A DNA stretch of 22,264 nt, from contig RWJK01000923.1 in the NCBI GenBank assembly GCA_004335835.1, positions 1-22,264 of the forward strand, written 5' to 3'. Position 1 is the first letter of the stretch. Every line of letters starts with the position of its first letter. The DNA comes from Scenedesmus sp. ARA3 (Eukaryota > Chlorophyta > Chlorophyceae > Sphaeropleales > Scenedesmaceae). A model generated the notes under the pieces. The model was not told the origin of the DNA, searched no databases, and was given only the letters and a program-made list of their open reading frames with translations. A program made the translations under genes and the position numbers. Shown here piece after piece: positions 1 through 11,400 of this stretch.

Positions 1-60
1 CCGCTGCCGCTGCCGCTGCCGCTGCCGCTGCCGCTGCCGCTGCCGCTGCCGCTGCCGCTG
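1..60. repeat. CCGCTG hexanucleotide repeat, 10 units, codes (Gly-Ser)n
   Basis: Ten perfect CCGCTG units at the window edge. On the minus strand they read GGC AGC in the frame of the adjoining exon (…AHAAKSIRKGSGSG), giving a Gly-Ser linker in the unidentified protein. The full length is unknown because the window begins inside it. Confidence 0.9.
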
Positions 61-3000
61 CCCTTCCTGATGGACTTGGCAGCATGCGCAAGCCACTGTG
101 CTGCGGGGCACAGTATGTCACAGCACACTGCGATTGTGAAAAAGGCAGCAGCTATATGCTCCTCGTCACATTCAGGTTCTGCTGCCCCAGCCAGCTGCCT
201 GGATGCCAGTGGCATGTCGCCTGATGCCCTGACAAACTGCACTGCGCGCTTGACCAGGCTGGTCAGTGCAGATGCTGTGCTTGCTGCTGCGCAGGAGCTG
301 CCCAGCAGCTGCTGCTCATTGCCCAGCACTGCTGCGAGCAGGTGTGCCAGCAGCTCTGCTGCTATCCCCGCACCAGAGGTGTCGGTCAAGGATGAGCGCA
401 GGAAGCAGTCGATGAGCGCTGCGTAGGCCTTCGGGTGTGCTGCTGCCAGGGCTTGCAGCTGTGCAGATGAGGCTTCTGCTGCTGCAGCACAACAGCAGCA
501 TCAATCACAGTGCATCCGTTGAGGTGATCGTGGTTAAGTAGCAAAGCCGCACTTGTTTTTGATACAGAACAATCCTGCTGAGCAAGGGCAGCACATGTGC
601 GGACGACATTTGCTGCCGCTCAAGGTGCCTGGCTTAGCTCGGCTCAGGTTGGTTAGAACACCCCACCATCCAGCCCACCGCCACCCCATTGGAGACACAG
701 CAGCAGTAGCAGCAGCAGCTTCAGCACCAAGCAACATCAACAGCAACAGCAGCAGGGCAGGCGCTGACGAACCCACCTGCAGCTTCAAGCTGCCCCGGAG
801 CCTCGCTCCCAGCAGCAACCTTGAGGGATCAACTGCAGCCGCACATCGCTGCCCCGGGTAGCTGCTGCTGCAAGCGACACGCGGCCCATCTGCAGCTGCT
901 GCAGCGGTGCTGCCAGCGCCTGCAGCAGCTGCAGCCCTGCCTGCTGCAGCACCTCAGGCGGCAGGCCGCTGCTACCCGTGACCTGCGGCACATCCCATAT
1001 CTGCGCCAGCAGCAGCTGGTTGGTGTCCCACATAAACGCCTCTACAGCATCCCACCTGTCAATGACCTGCTGCTGCAGCTGCTGCAGCTGCTGCAGCTGG
1101 TGCTGGAGCTGCCGCGTTGCTGCGTGCTGCTGCTGCAGCTGGCCAGCAGCCAGCAGCTGCAGCTCCAGCACCAGCCGCACAGCAGCTGGCGACAGCAGTG
1201 GCACATCACCGCTGATTGCCTCATCAGCATGCTGAAGTTCTAACAGACACCGCAAGCTTTGCAGTGCTGTAGACACCAACGTGTGTGCCTTTGCCATTAC
1301 TGTCTGCAGTCTGCCAGCCTCACTGCCACTGCCGCCTGCTGCCATGCTTCGAAGCTCCTGAGCTGCTGCATCCAGATAGGCCTGGCCACCTGGCAGCAGC
1401 TGCAGCATCTCTTGGTTCTGGTGGAAGGCAGGGATGGGTAGCAGGTCGGCGCGCAGCTGCTGCTTGGGGCCATTCGGCCCCTCTTGGTCAGCCTGCACAA
1501 GGCTGCTGCTGCTGCTGCTGCTGCCTTGGGTTGCTGCTGATGGTCCCTGCTGCTGCTGCCTGTGGGTAACATGGCCCACGTGCAGCTGTGAGACCAGCAC
1601 TGCCAGCAGCTGCAGCTGCAGGTCGGACACTGCTGGATCGCGCATGAGCTCTGCTGTCAGCTGATGTGCAGGGTCGCGCTGCGGCACACCCGCACCCTCC
1701 TGCCCCTGTAGCATTGCCAGCACCTCTCCTATCACCACAACTGCCATCATCTGCACTGAAAAGTACACCTGGTGTGGTCCTCTGGTGTCCCTGCTGCTGC
1801 TGCGGCGGCTGCGGCTGCGGCTGGCCGCTGTGTGGCTGCTGCCTGCTGCGCTAGCATTGCGGGCTGCTGTGTTGCTGGGTTCAGCAGGAAGCAGCCGGCC
1901 AGCCGCCTGCAGATGCTGCAGCAGCAGCAGCGCTCCTGGCAGGACAGTGCGCAGCATTGCAGGGTTGTACCTTGCAACGCACTCCCACACCAGGATCAGC
2001 GAGCGCAGCAGGTCAAGGACGCCCAGAAACAGCCGCCAATCTCCCGGCTGCTGCTGCTGTTGATGCTGCGTGGCCTGCTCAATTGTTGCTTGCAGGGTTG
2101 GTTGCAGCGCAGGTAACAGGCCTGTAAGATGCCGCAGCAGACCAGCGGCAGCATCAGCAGCAGTGGCCACACAGTTCAGGATGCATCAGCAGCACACTTT
2201 TGGTATTTCTGGCTGCACATGTAGCAAGTGAGCCGACGCACAACAAACTACAACAGGGGCTGCCTACAAATATCAGAGCCCTCACCACCTTGAGCATGCG
2301 CCGGCAGTGCTGTAGACAATGACCTGTGATGATTTCATTGTATACGACTTTGGCCTAATTAGGCCTTTATTGGCCTAATTAGGCCTTTATTGGCCTAATT
2401 AGGCCTTTTATAAAAGACTTACTAGTTAACTTTGGCGTGTGTGTGAAGCAACCAAAGTTTCGTGCTTAGGTAGGTTTACCCCAAGCAGGTTGTTCATTTG
2501 CAAGTTGCGTGTTGCCCACCTGACTGCTCCGTCTGCTGCATCAATGCTGCTGCAAGTATGCCGACACTGCCCGCGCCGCCGCTGCTGCTGCTGCTGACGC
2601 CGCTGTTGGTGGTGTTGCTGCTGGTGTCAACGATCCCCAAGGCGATCACATCCAGGCAATGGCGGCTGTGGCTGAACAGCGCTGCTAGCGTGCATGTGCT
2701 TCTGCTGCCTGACGCCAGCTGCTCTTGATCAATGAGCTCCGGCTGCTGCAGCACCCACGCCAGCAGGGTGCCTGCACTACGCACAGCATGATTGCGCAGC
2801 ACTGCCCCAAGCACCTGCAGAACAATTCATGCAATTTAAGCAAACACCATTCCACCTGCAGGTATCCAGTGGCCAGCATCGTGACACATGCCTGCAGCAG
2901 CGCAAGCAACATTGGTGGCACCACCTGCAGATCACAACGTGATAGTTGCATCATCTGGTCCTGCTGTATGCTGGCACGCTTACTGCCAGCTGGCATGAGT

Positions 3001-3306
3001 GGGCGAAGTGCTTGTGCTTGTAGGTCTGCACATCTCCTGTACATATCTGTTGAACTACATGCGCTGCTGCTCCTGGCGCACCTGGCGATGGTGATGAGAT
3101 GCGTGCTGTCCACCACGCTGCAGCACTGCTGTCAGCCGCTGCAATGCAGCAATGCAACTTCGCAGAGTGTCCTGCTGCTCTGCTGTCTGGACAGCAGGTG
3201 GTGGGTGCAGCAGGAGCTGCACAACGCTGGGGCTGCTGACCAGGGTGGTCAGCTGGCGCGCTGCGTCCTCTGCTTGCTGCTGCAATGGCTGCTGAGTTGG
3301 TGGCAT
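1..3306 (-). CDS. Gln-rich helical (HEAT/ARM-like?) protein, 5' part, five exons, open at left edge
   Basis: Function not recognised. Exons in coding order: 3306-3082, 2924-2856, 2814-2520, 2121-820, and 481 to beyond position 1. Every junction is GT-AG and phase-consistent (0, 0, 1, 1); for example the last G of exon 3 joins GC of exon 4 to make Gly. The ATG at 3304-3306 opens 75 codons (MPPTQQPLQQ...). The product is Leu/Ala/Gln-rich with repeated amphipathic helices (VVPPMLLALLQACVTMLA, RLFLGVLDLLRSLILVW, VRLVLELQLLAAGQL) and Gln/Ser inserts, which resembles an alpha-solenoid. About 790 codons lie in the window. The last exon ends in a Gly-Ser repeat at the edge, so the C-terminus is missing. 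The second intron (2815-2855) is only 41 nt. A TATA-like tATAAAAAAA lies about 25 nt upstream of the ATG, too close for a normal leader, so an upstream 5' exon is possible. The coding call is firm; the exact start is not. Confidence 0.65.
2351..2410. repeat. three tandem 20-bp palindromic units in an intron
   Basis: Three copies of a 20-bp unit, each with the perfect palindrome GGCCTAATTAGGCC. They lie in intron 2122-2519 of the minus-strand gene, in AT-rich sequence unlike the surrounding CAG-rich DNA. The edge of the array makes a TATAAAAG string on the minus strand (about 2406-2415), but correctly phased exons on both sides argue that this is intronic and not a promoter. Confidence 0.85.
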
Positions 3307-3621
3307 GGCTGTTACACTGCCCTGTTGGTTTTTTTATACTTGCTAAGCAGTGTCGCAGTCACACGGAAGATCCAGAACGACAGCGCAGAGCTTCTGGGTT
3401 CCTGCGAGCAATGAAGACTGGGAGTGTCTGCTGATGTGGATCCTGCTGCAGAGCCTCAGGCTTTGGTTGCCAGCCGGCTGTACGTGTTTCAAACAAGACC
3501 TTTCGATCGCGCTGAACAACAGGCGACAACGGCAGGTGTGGCTGGGGCCGAGTGCTCCAGCTCTGGCTGTTCGCGCGTGTGACGAGCTGCTGCAGCTCTG
3601 AAACCGTGCAGCTACGTATCA

Positions 3622-3906
3622 ATGGCGGACGCTGTCCTGCAACTGAGAGACCTGCAGATCCGTCTGTTACAGATCTGTCAGAAACACAAAGACCTCAAGC
3701 ATGTTGGGGGCGAGCTGCCACCCACGCGGGCGGATCCTTCGGTACGCCCTCCCGCCTTTGCGAAATGCGGCGTTTGCACCTCGGACAAGCGGCTACAGCT
3801 GCAACGCAACCTAACTTTCTTTGACAAAATCAATAGGTTGACAGGCTCAGCCTGTCAAGTCGTCAAGTCGTCAAGTCGTCAAGTCGTCAAGCTGACATTG
3901 CCATGA
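3622..3906 (+). CDS. doubtful small ORF, 94 codons
   Basis: It begins MADAVLQLRDLQIRLLQIC, whose first 30 residues look like a helical first exon, with purine-rich context after the ATG. A plausible donor (TTCG|GTACGC) lies about 120 nt in, but no matching downstream plus-strand exon was found before the oppositely oriented channel gene. The 3' end of the ORF is the 8-bp repeat, read as low-complexity Val-Lys-Ser. It may be chance or an exon remnant. Confidence 0.2.
   Translation: MADAVLQLRDLQIRLLQICQKHKDLKHVGGELPPTRADPSVRPPAFAKCGVCTSDKRLQLQRNLTFFDKINRLTGSACQVVKSSSRQVVKLTLP
3838..3890. repeat. hairpin plus 8-bp tandem repeat
   Basis: TTGACAGGCT (3838-3847), one spacer base and AGCCTGTCAA (3849-3858) form a near-perfect inverted repeat. 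It runs directly into 4.6 copies of GTCAAGTC (3854-3890). The site lies about 400 nt beyond the stop codon of the minus-strand channel gene, so it could shape its transcript end. No function is established. Confidence 0.75.
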
Positions 3907-4110
3907 ATGATTCGCTGCATCCCTCACCCTGCCAGAAGTTCTAGCGGCATTGTCACAGCCTCCGCATCATTCTCAGATTTCCTCATTCTCATTCGGTAGG
4001 GTCAACACAGTGCATAGCTGTGAACAGATTTTTTAAAGACACCTCCCGCCGTATGCATGCAACCTGGACGCTTGGCATTCATACTCATCAGTGCAAGCAA
4101 GCAAGAGCTT

Positions 4111-4178
4111 GTGTGGCCACATACAGCAGCAGCCAGGCCCTGTTCTCCGCCTTGCGCCGCAGCAGGCCCAGCGGCACA
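4111..4178. repeat. partial copy of the channel's last exon in its 3' flank
   Basis: This segment matches 4348-4415 inside the last channel exon without a gap at a constant 237-bp offset; the final 37 bp (4142-4178 versus 4379-4415) are identical. On the minus strand it still reads VPLGLLRRKAENRAW, followed by LLLYVATQ where the exon has RLPYVATH. No acceptor AG is seen just upstream, so it is more likely a duplication remnant than a usable alternative last exon. Confidence 0.8.
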
Positions 4179-4285
4179 GGACAGTAGTTGCCGCGGCAAC
4201 CAAGACAGCGCCCAAACACTCAACCAAAAGACGGAGCCTTGGCCACTACATGCAGCGCATCAAGCTTTCACCAGCAGCTGCAGCA

Positions 4286-5487
4286 TCACTGCGGCCGGAT
4301 CACAAACACAGCATCTGTCATCTGCAGCACTGCATCAGGGTCGGGGTGCGTGGCGACATACGGCAGCCGCCACGCCCGGTTCTCCGCCTTGCGCCGCAGC
4401 AGGCCCAGCGGCACATGCCTCTCCTGAGGCTGCGGTGCTTGCAGGAAATGTGCTACCAGCTCCTTGTAGGTGCAGCCGACTAAGTGGGGCGGCACGGGCA
4501 GCTGCAGCAGCATGGCCCCGCCTGGGCGGCCGTCATCGCCTGGTATGTGGTATGAAATGAGTAACAGCAGCAGCAGCAGATGCGTCTTGGTGAAGAATGA
4601 AGCTTGCTAGCAGCAGCCAATGTCATACAGACACATGCGGTTGAGCTGTCATCTGCTGCCAAACGCCTGCAACAACGCAGCCTAGCCACACACCTGCCAG
4701 CTCGGATGCAACATCAGCAGTGCCCGACGGGCGCGCTAAGCGCGCAAGCTCAGTCAGCAGCATGAAAATCAAGATGACCACCAGCATGATGAAAAAATCA
4801 CACAAGAAATGCAGCCACCCTTTCACCTGCCAACTCTGTGAGCAGCTCCAGCAGGCTGCGCCGCTTGAAGAAGCCCTGGCAGGTGAAGGTGTCCAGCAGT
4901 GCGGGCACCATCACGCGCCCCGCGGCATAGTAGCTGTTCAGCTGCATTGCAGCAGAGACACAGCACGGACGAGTATGCAACACCAAGTGAGTTTAAAAGA
5001 GGCGCGGGCGCCATCACACACCCTGCGACGTGATAGCTTGAGCTGCAGCAGCAGAGCCAAGAGTGCAAAGACAACAGGGGACAGCTGCCAGCAACAACAG
5101 CAGCAGCACACATTGTGCGCGTCTTTCAGGCGCTTCACACAGCCAGACCAACCGCTGGAGCATTCCTCGCCATAGCTTTGATCTTCACCCCGTGCTGCCG
5201 AAGGATGGCAGTAGGCTCAGCTACCTGGGGAGTAGCTAAGCTGCACATGCAACGAGTGGTACACGCTGTTGTCCACTGGCCACCCTCAACCTACTGCCAT
5301 CCTTCAGCAGCACGAATGGGTGATGCACGTATGCATTTGAACTCGGCCGAATAGATTCATGTTCTACATATTCTAGCATAAACGATCCGCACCTGCCACT
5401 CGGTGAGCCCCTCAGCCCTGCCCGCCTCCTCAATCTCCTTGCGGTGGCGCCAGCTGCTACGCGGCAGCTTGCTGTGCGGCGGCGGCA

Positions 5488-5524
<37 letters not shown>

Positions 5525-7510
5525 ATAGTATTGCGGTGAACCACTCCTGCTGCTGCTGCCATCGCTTGGGCTGTTGCTCCTGCCGCTGCTAGGAGAGGCG
5601 CCTGTACTGTAATCGCCAGCCCTGCTGCTGAAGCTGCTGCTGTTCCTTCGCCGCTGCCGTCCGCTAGCCTTGCTGCTGCTGCTGCCCAGTAGCCCTTTCA
5701 CTGCTGCCATCACCCCGGCCCCAAACCCTGAACCCTGCCCCGCAGGGTCGTCATAACTGCCGTGGCTGTGGGGTGCGCTGTGGCCATGCAGCAACAGCCC
5801 TGGCTGCAGGAATCGAATCGAAGAGGTGAACCCTAGCTCAACGACAGTGTGCAGGGTGTCTGGCAGCAGCACCTCACCCACGCCGTAACAGGAGCTGAGT
5901 GCATCTGCATCTGCAAGTACGGCCGTCCTGCTGGTGCTGTTGTAGTCAGCTGGCTCTCGGCTGGTAGGGTCCTGCAAGCAGGAAAGGAGACACATTATTT
6001 TATTGATTGTTTGATTTTGAGAGGCACTTTGTTGCTGAGGACGTCACATAGGCAGCAAGAGAGGCACAAAGGCTGTGACAACCGGTGACAGGGCACAAGC
6101 AAGTTGTTGAGGCCTGGAGCTGTGCGCAGCACAACTCAAACGACCAATACACTATGGACTGCTGTGCCTGCATGCTCAGCCCAATCGGAGCGCCAGGAGC
6201 CTTAGGGCGGAGGGCTTTGGACCAGCGTTGCTTGGAGGTGCGCAGTCATGCTTTTACCATGCTTAGAACCACAATTTACAGTGTTGCTGCATGGTTCTGC
6301 AGTCTGCAGACACCTGCTACTCCTGCAAATTGCGCAGCATCCACACGAAGTGAACCGTCAGGCCGCAGCCTGCATGCATGGCACTGCAGTATCACTGTCT
6401 GCACAGTAGCAGGACATGCTTTTGCACATGCATCCTCATCTCTTTTGGAAGAGCGCCTCACCCCGTACACGCCAGACACTGCCTGCGCTGACAAATGTGT
6501 GGGCCGTTCTGAGGGGCCCAGGTGCACCAGCGACCTGAAACAAGGCAGCAACAGGCAGCAGCATGCCATCTTTCAGCAGCATGCCATCTTTCAGCAGTGA
6601 GATGCCGCAGCAGTAGAAACCAGTGGAGTGGATGGCTGACGAGGAGCTGTGCGCCCTGCTAACCTGCCGCACACAAACATGCTTTGTATCCGCACCTGCA
6701 GGACAAACACGGCCTCCTGCAAGATGTACACTAATGAGGTGCTGTGCGCCCTGCTAACCTGCCGCACACAAACATGCTTTGTATCCGCGCCTGCAGGACA
6801 AACACGGCCTCCTGCAAGATGTACACTGATGAGGAGCTGTGCGCCCTGCTGACCTGCCGCACACAAACATGCTTTGTATCCGCACCTGCAGGACAAACAC
6901 GGCCTCCTGCAAGATGTACACTAATGAGGAGCTGTGCGCCCTGCTGACCTGCCGTACACAACATCCTGGTTTTTGCGCTGCAGGAGCAACACAGCCTCCT
7001 GCAAGATGTACACAGCCACAGCTATACGCCACTGTCATCCTGCTGCAGGCTCACCTGGCATTCTCAGCACAAGCTGCTGCCAGTGCAGCAGACTCTGAGC
7101 TCTTGCCGCGCACAAAGTAGGTCGGCCCCAGCGCAGCAATCGCCTCAAAAACTTCACGGGGAGGAAGCTCAGTGTGAAGTAACACCAGCGGCACCGGTGA
7201 CACTGCGGGTGACGACAGAGAGTGTAACTGCTGCGCAAACTGCAGGAAGCTGCTGGCACAGCCAGCCATGATGATGTGGCCCCGCAGGTGCTTGGGCGGT
7301 AGGCTGGGGTACAAATCTGGCACACGAGGCTGCTGCTGCTGCTGCTGCTGTTGCTGGTGCATGTAACCGTTGCCAAAGCTGCTGCTGCTGGCTGTGGCTG
7401 GGGCAGAGTCTGGCAGCCCTGTTGCCTGCTGCTCCTCAGAATGGGTTGATGAAGTAGGGCTACTGCTGCTGGCCTGCACGCTGCTGCCAGCTGCAGCTTC
7501 AACAAGCCTG

Positions 7511-7570
<60 letters not shown>

Positions 7571-8456
7571 ATAACCTCGCTGCTAGGCTTCCCTGCACCA
7601 TCACTTCCTGCCGACTGAGAGACGTCCTGGCTTTCCTCCTCTATGGTCTGCAGCATCTCATACCCAGGCAGCTGCCCTTCACTGCGCCGCTGCTCACGCC
7701 GCTGCTGCCGCTGCCGCTGCAGCAGCGCAGCCTCCAGCAGCTCACTGTCAGTGCACACCTCTGTCTCGTCCATGCTGTCAGACTCAAAGGCACCTGACCA
7801 GCTGGCGAGACAGGGGTTCATGCTTGCAAGCCCAGCATCTGACATGTCAGATCCGTCATAATATTCTCCAGCTGCTGCTGCAGCAGCAGGGCCGCTACCA
7901 AACTGGTCGATGCTGCTGCTGCTGTGGCTGAAGCTGCGGCTGCCAGGCTGGCTGATGACATCTTTTGCAATGTTTTGCAGCCAGGAGGTTTGCGCTGCAG
8001 CGGCAGCAGCAGCAGCAGCAGCAGCTGCTGCTGAGGATGCAGCAGATGCTGGCAGGCTGCTGCCAGATGCAGAAACACCCTGCTGCTGCTGCTGCCGCTG
8101 CTGCTGTTGGTAAGTGAAAGGACTAGGTTGCTGAAGCTCTGCGCGTTGTGATGTTGCTTGCTGCCCTTGTAAAGTTGACTGCTGCTGCCGCTGCTGCTGT
8201 GGCTGCTGCCAGCCGCCCTGCACTGCTGCATTAATGCGCACACGGGGCCGCTCAGATGGAGCAGCAGCAGCGGCGCAGCGCTCCAGCTCTTCTGTCAACA
8301 AGCCTGGCACGCGCACTGTCACCCCTTGACTGCCTGCCGCTGTACGCTGCACGCTTGCCTGCCACGGCTGCCGCTGCCGCTGGCGTTGCTGCTGCACGGC
8401 ATCATCCTGCTGCTGCTGTTGCTGCAGGTCAGCATGGTCCTGCGGCGTCAGCAGCA

Positions 8457-8494
<38 letters not shown>

Positions 8495-11400
8495 GTCAAC
8501 AAGGCGGCTGCATGGAGCTCCTCCTGCTGTGGTTGTTGCTGCTGCTGCTGCCATGCAGGAGAGCCACTGTGCACATCAGCTGCACTGTGGGGCAGAGCAA
8601 CAGCAGCAGCAGCAGCAGCTGCTGTCTCCGCTGCTGCAAGCGCCTGGCTCTGCTCCAGCCCCTCTCCTGCTGCCCCTGCTTCTGCCACTTGCTGTGTGGT
8701 GGCGAGCACCACCAGCTGCTGCCCTTGCTTGATGACGGCACTGCCAGGGTTCAGCACAAGCCGCTGGCTCTTGCCCTGTGGAGCAATGCAGCACAGTACA
8801 GCACAGGTCAGTGCAATATCAAGTAACAAGAAAGCAAGATGCAGGTGACGGGTTGCGCACAAGCTGTTGGCTCATGCCCTGCGGTGAACTGAAGCAGCGC
8901 TCAGCACAGGTCAGCACGGCGATGTGAAACAGCATCGCAAGACACGGTCAGCTATGGAGCTGCTGTATAGCCAGTACAGCCAGGTGCGCCAGCCAAAGAT
9001 CAGGTACCCAAGTGTCCTGCTGTTGCCAAGCCCACTCCCATGCAGCAGCAGCGGAAGGTGTCACAGGAGTGCCGAGTGCGCCACCCAGAGCAACATGTGC
9101 ATCACAACATCACGTCACACATTCGCCAGCGCACACACCTGCATCACTCCCACCAGCAACGCGCCAGTCGCCGCATACACCTGCTCCGCAGCGTTGCTGA
9201 ACCGCAGTCCTGCAAGCGGCGGCCCTGCAGGGCAGAAGAACAGCTCGCAGTGTGCTCCATCCGCATACTCGCGCAGCCAGCGCCTTCCCGCCATTGTTGC
9301 TGCTCCATCAGCAGATGCCGCACTGCCATCTCTGCTGCTCAATGATAACGACTGCAGGGACTGAGCGAGCGCCTCAACACCACCCCACACAGGGTGTGCA
9401 GTTGCTGCTGCAGCAGCAGCTCCGGCACTTGCAGGAGGGCGACTGCCAGCCGCAGCATCATCTCTGCTAGCCAACGGGCTCGCGCTGCGGCTGTTACTGC
9501 TGCTGCGCCTGTTATTGTTGCTGCTGCTGTGCCTGGGCCCTCCTGCAAAGCCTGCGTTGGGCCCGCTGCTGCGCAGCAGGTTTGCCAGTAGTGTAGATGC
9601 ACCGGGCACGAAAGCATCCAGGGCCAGCAGCCGCATGCGGGTGCCTTCTATGGAGCTGATGACGTCTTGATGGGGGTCCAGGAAAGGAGCGATGACGCCG
9701 ACTGACGAGCGGCGGAGGACCTGCGTGCAGTGTGAATGTGTGTGTGCAGCAGCATTGAACAGGGACAAATGCAGCGATGAAGGCATCAGGCGATGGAGAC
9801 AGAGGAAGCTGCTGGATGTCCTTCGCACTGTCGGTTAGTTGCCTCAACCTGCTGCGCTGCACTACGAATAACTTGGCAAGGTTAGCAGCTTCAGGCGCCT
9901 GCACAGCTATCCCAAACCTCTTCACTCCTACCGAAGCCAGGAAGCTTGCAGGATGGCGCAAGCGCAGCTATCATACAAACGAGAAGCAGATTCTGCGGCG
10001 GTCAAACATCTGAGGTTGACCAAGTCACATGTCCCACCTGCACATACAGCGGCACGCGCTTCACTGCGCTCTTGATTGCCCACACTCTGAACTGCACATC
10101 TGTATCTTCTGCTGCTGCATTGCTGCTGAAGCGGTCTGCCAGCACTATCGCGCCCACACTGCCTGCCAGTGCTGCTCTGTGCAGCAGGTCTCGCTCAGAA
10201 AAGGCGCTGCCTTCTACCAGCGTGAGGTGTGTCTCATGCAGCTCCTGCAAGCACAAACAGAATGGTGGTGCATGACGTGTGTAAATGCTCAAAACATGCA
10301 ACGGTGAAAGACGCGCAAACCCTTTTCTGGAAACCTCTCAGGCTTGGCCTGGTAAGCTGCGCCACAGAGCCAGCCTTTGCAGCATTTCAAGCCTGCAGCT
10401 GCACTACACAAATCATCATCCTGCTGTTGTCAAGAATCTGCATTGCTCTGCATAACAGTGTGCTGCATGGCAATTCAATAACAGTATCCCCACCTGCAGA
10501 GCCAGGAATTCCACCGAGGGCTTGTTGCACAGGCACACCAGCTGCAGCGAGTTGCGCCCACGCTGCCCTGCAGCTGCTGGCAGCGACCGCACCTGCACGG
10601 CACCACCAGGGCAGGTGATTCAACCACAAACCCAAGCAGAGATGTGACAAACACACGCAGCAGCTACACACAAAGGAACGGCGATGCATCAGTGGACATC
10701 TGCAGCGCCACTTCAACGTGATCATCCACGTCACGTCAGCTGTGAACATCCACGTGGAGCTTCTCGTGCAGTTGCAGCCTGTCACATGCGCACGTGCACC
10801 AGCAGCACTCAAGACTCAGCATCGTAGCATGCACAAGGCTGTCCTGCAAGCCGTACCTGTACCAGGAAGTTCCTGCAGGGAGTCGTTGAAGTTGTCATGT
10901 TGCTGATATGGATGCATGGCTGAAGCTGCTACTGCAGCATGGCACCACATGCTTACAGCATGATGCACCTGCATGCATAAACATGAAACACACCTGCACC
11001 AGGAAGTCCTGCAGGAAGTCGTTGAAGCCTCTCACATCACTCAGCCGGCCACTCAGCACCACATACGAGCCCTTGCAGCCCGGCGCATCGCCCTGCAGGC
11101 AACAGCAGCAGCATGCAGCAGTCGCCAAGGCATGGTTCGAAGGCAGCTCTGGCACCATGCTGGGCATGTTATGGACATGCTGGCGGTGATCGCAGCGCCG
11201 TGCTGAGAAACGGGAACACTAGAAAAACGCTGTTACAGCTGCTCACCGGCGGGTGTCCGACCATGAGGCGTCGCTCGTTGAGCCTGCTGTAGAGCTGGCT
11301 GGCCCTCACAGGGATGAGCACCACACCAACCAGCATCATCACCAGCACCACCAGCCGGCCTGCAGCAGCAGAAGCACAAAGCAGGCATGTGTAACAACAG

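Larger units (their letters stand above)
3307..4285. other. intergenic region between two minus-strand genes
   Basis: This spacer separates the start of the unidentified gene from the stop codon of the potassium-channel gene, both on the minus strand. It should hold the 3' flank of the channel gene and the promoter of the other. It contains a weak plus-strand ORF (3622-3906), a near-perfect 21-nt hairpin followed by an 8-bp tandem repeat (3838-3890), and a 68-bp partial copy of the channel's last exon (4111-4178). On the minus strand the first TGTAA-type polyadenylation candidate after the channel stop codon is near 3666; it would imply a 3' UTR of about 600 nt. Confidence 0.6.

Noticed and set aside
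2400..2420. Minus-strand TATAAAAG as promoter of a separate gene at 2170
   Set aside because: Exons on either side join in phase (TCA G + GC CTG) and no ATG starts the downstream exon, so the site is intronic.
3359..3622. Minus-strand open frame of 87 codons
   Set aside because: It has no ATG at its apparent start, no clear phase-matching splice to the exon at 3306, and no recognisable domain.
4823..5113. Cys-rich minus-strand open frame around channel exon 13
   Set aside because: Its frame differs from the phased exon; the Cys run is TGC/TGT repeat translation.
6664..7021. Alternative reading EAVFVLQ (21-nt microexon) in each 95-bp unit
   Set aside because: Beta-strand-like, but it needs phase 0 entry whereas exon 10 ends in phase 2; the 67/73-nt exon fits both neighbours.
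6636..7021. CRISPR-like direct repeats
   Set aside because: Units are contiguous 95-bp near-identical copies with no unique spacers, in a eukaryotic intron.
9770..9961. Long open frame on the minus strand (KRFGIAVQAPEAANLAK...) between RCK1 exons
   Set aside because: Exon 8 ends CAG|GTGGGA and joins in phase to VLRRSSVGVIAPFL at 9720, which matches the Slo RCK1 order; retention of the intron meets a stop soon after the donor.
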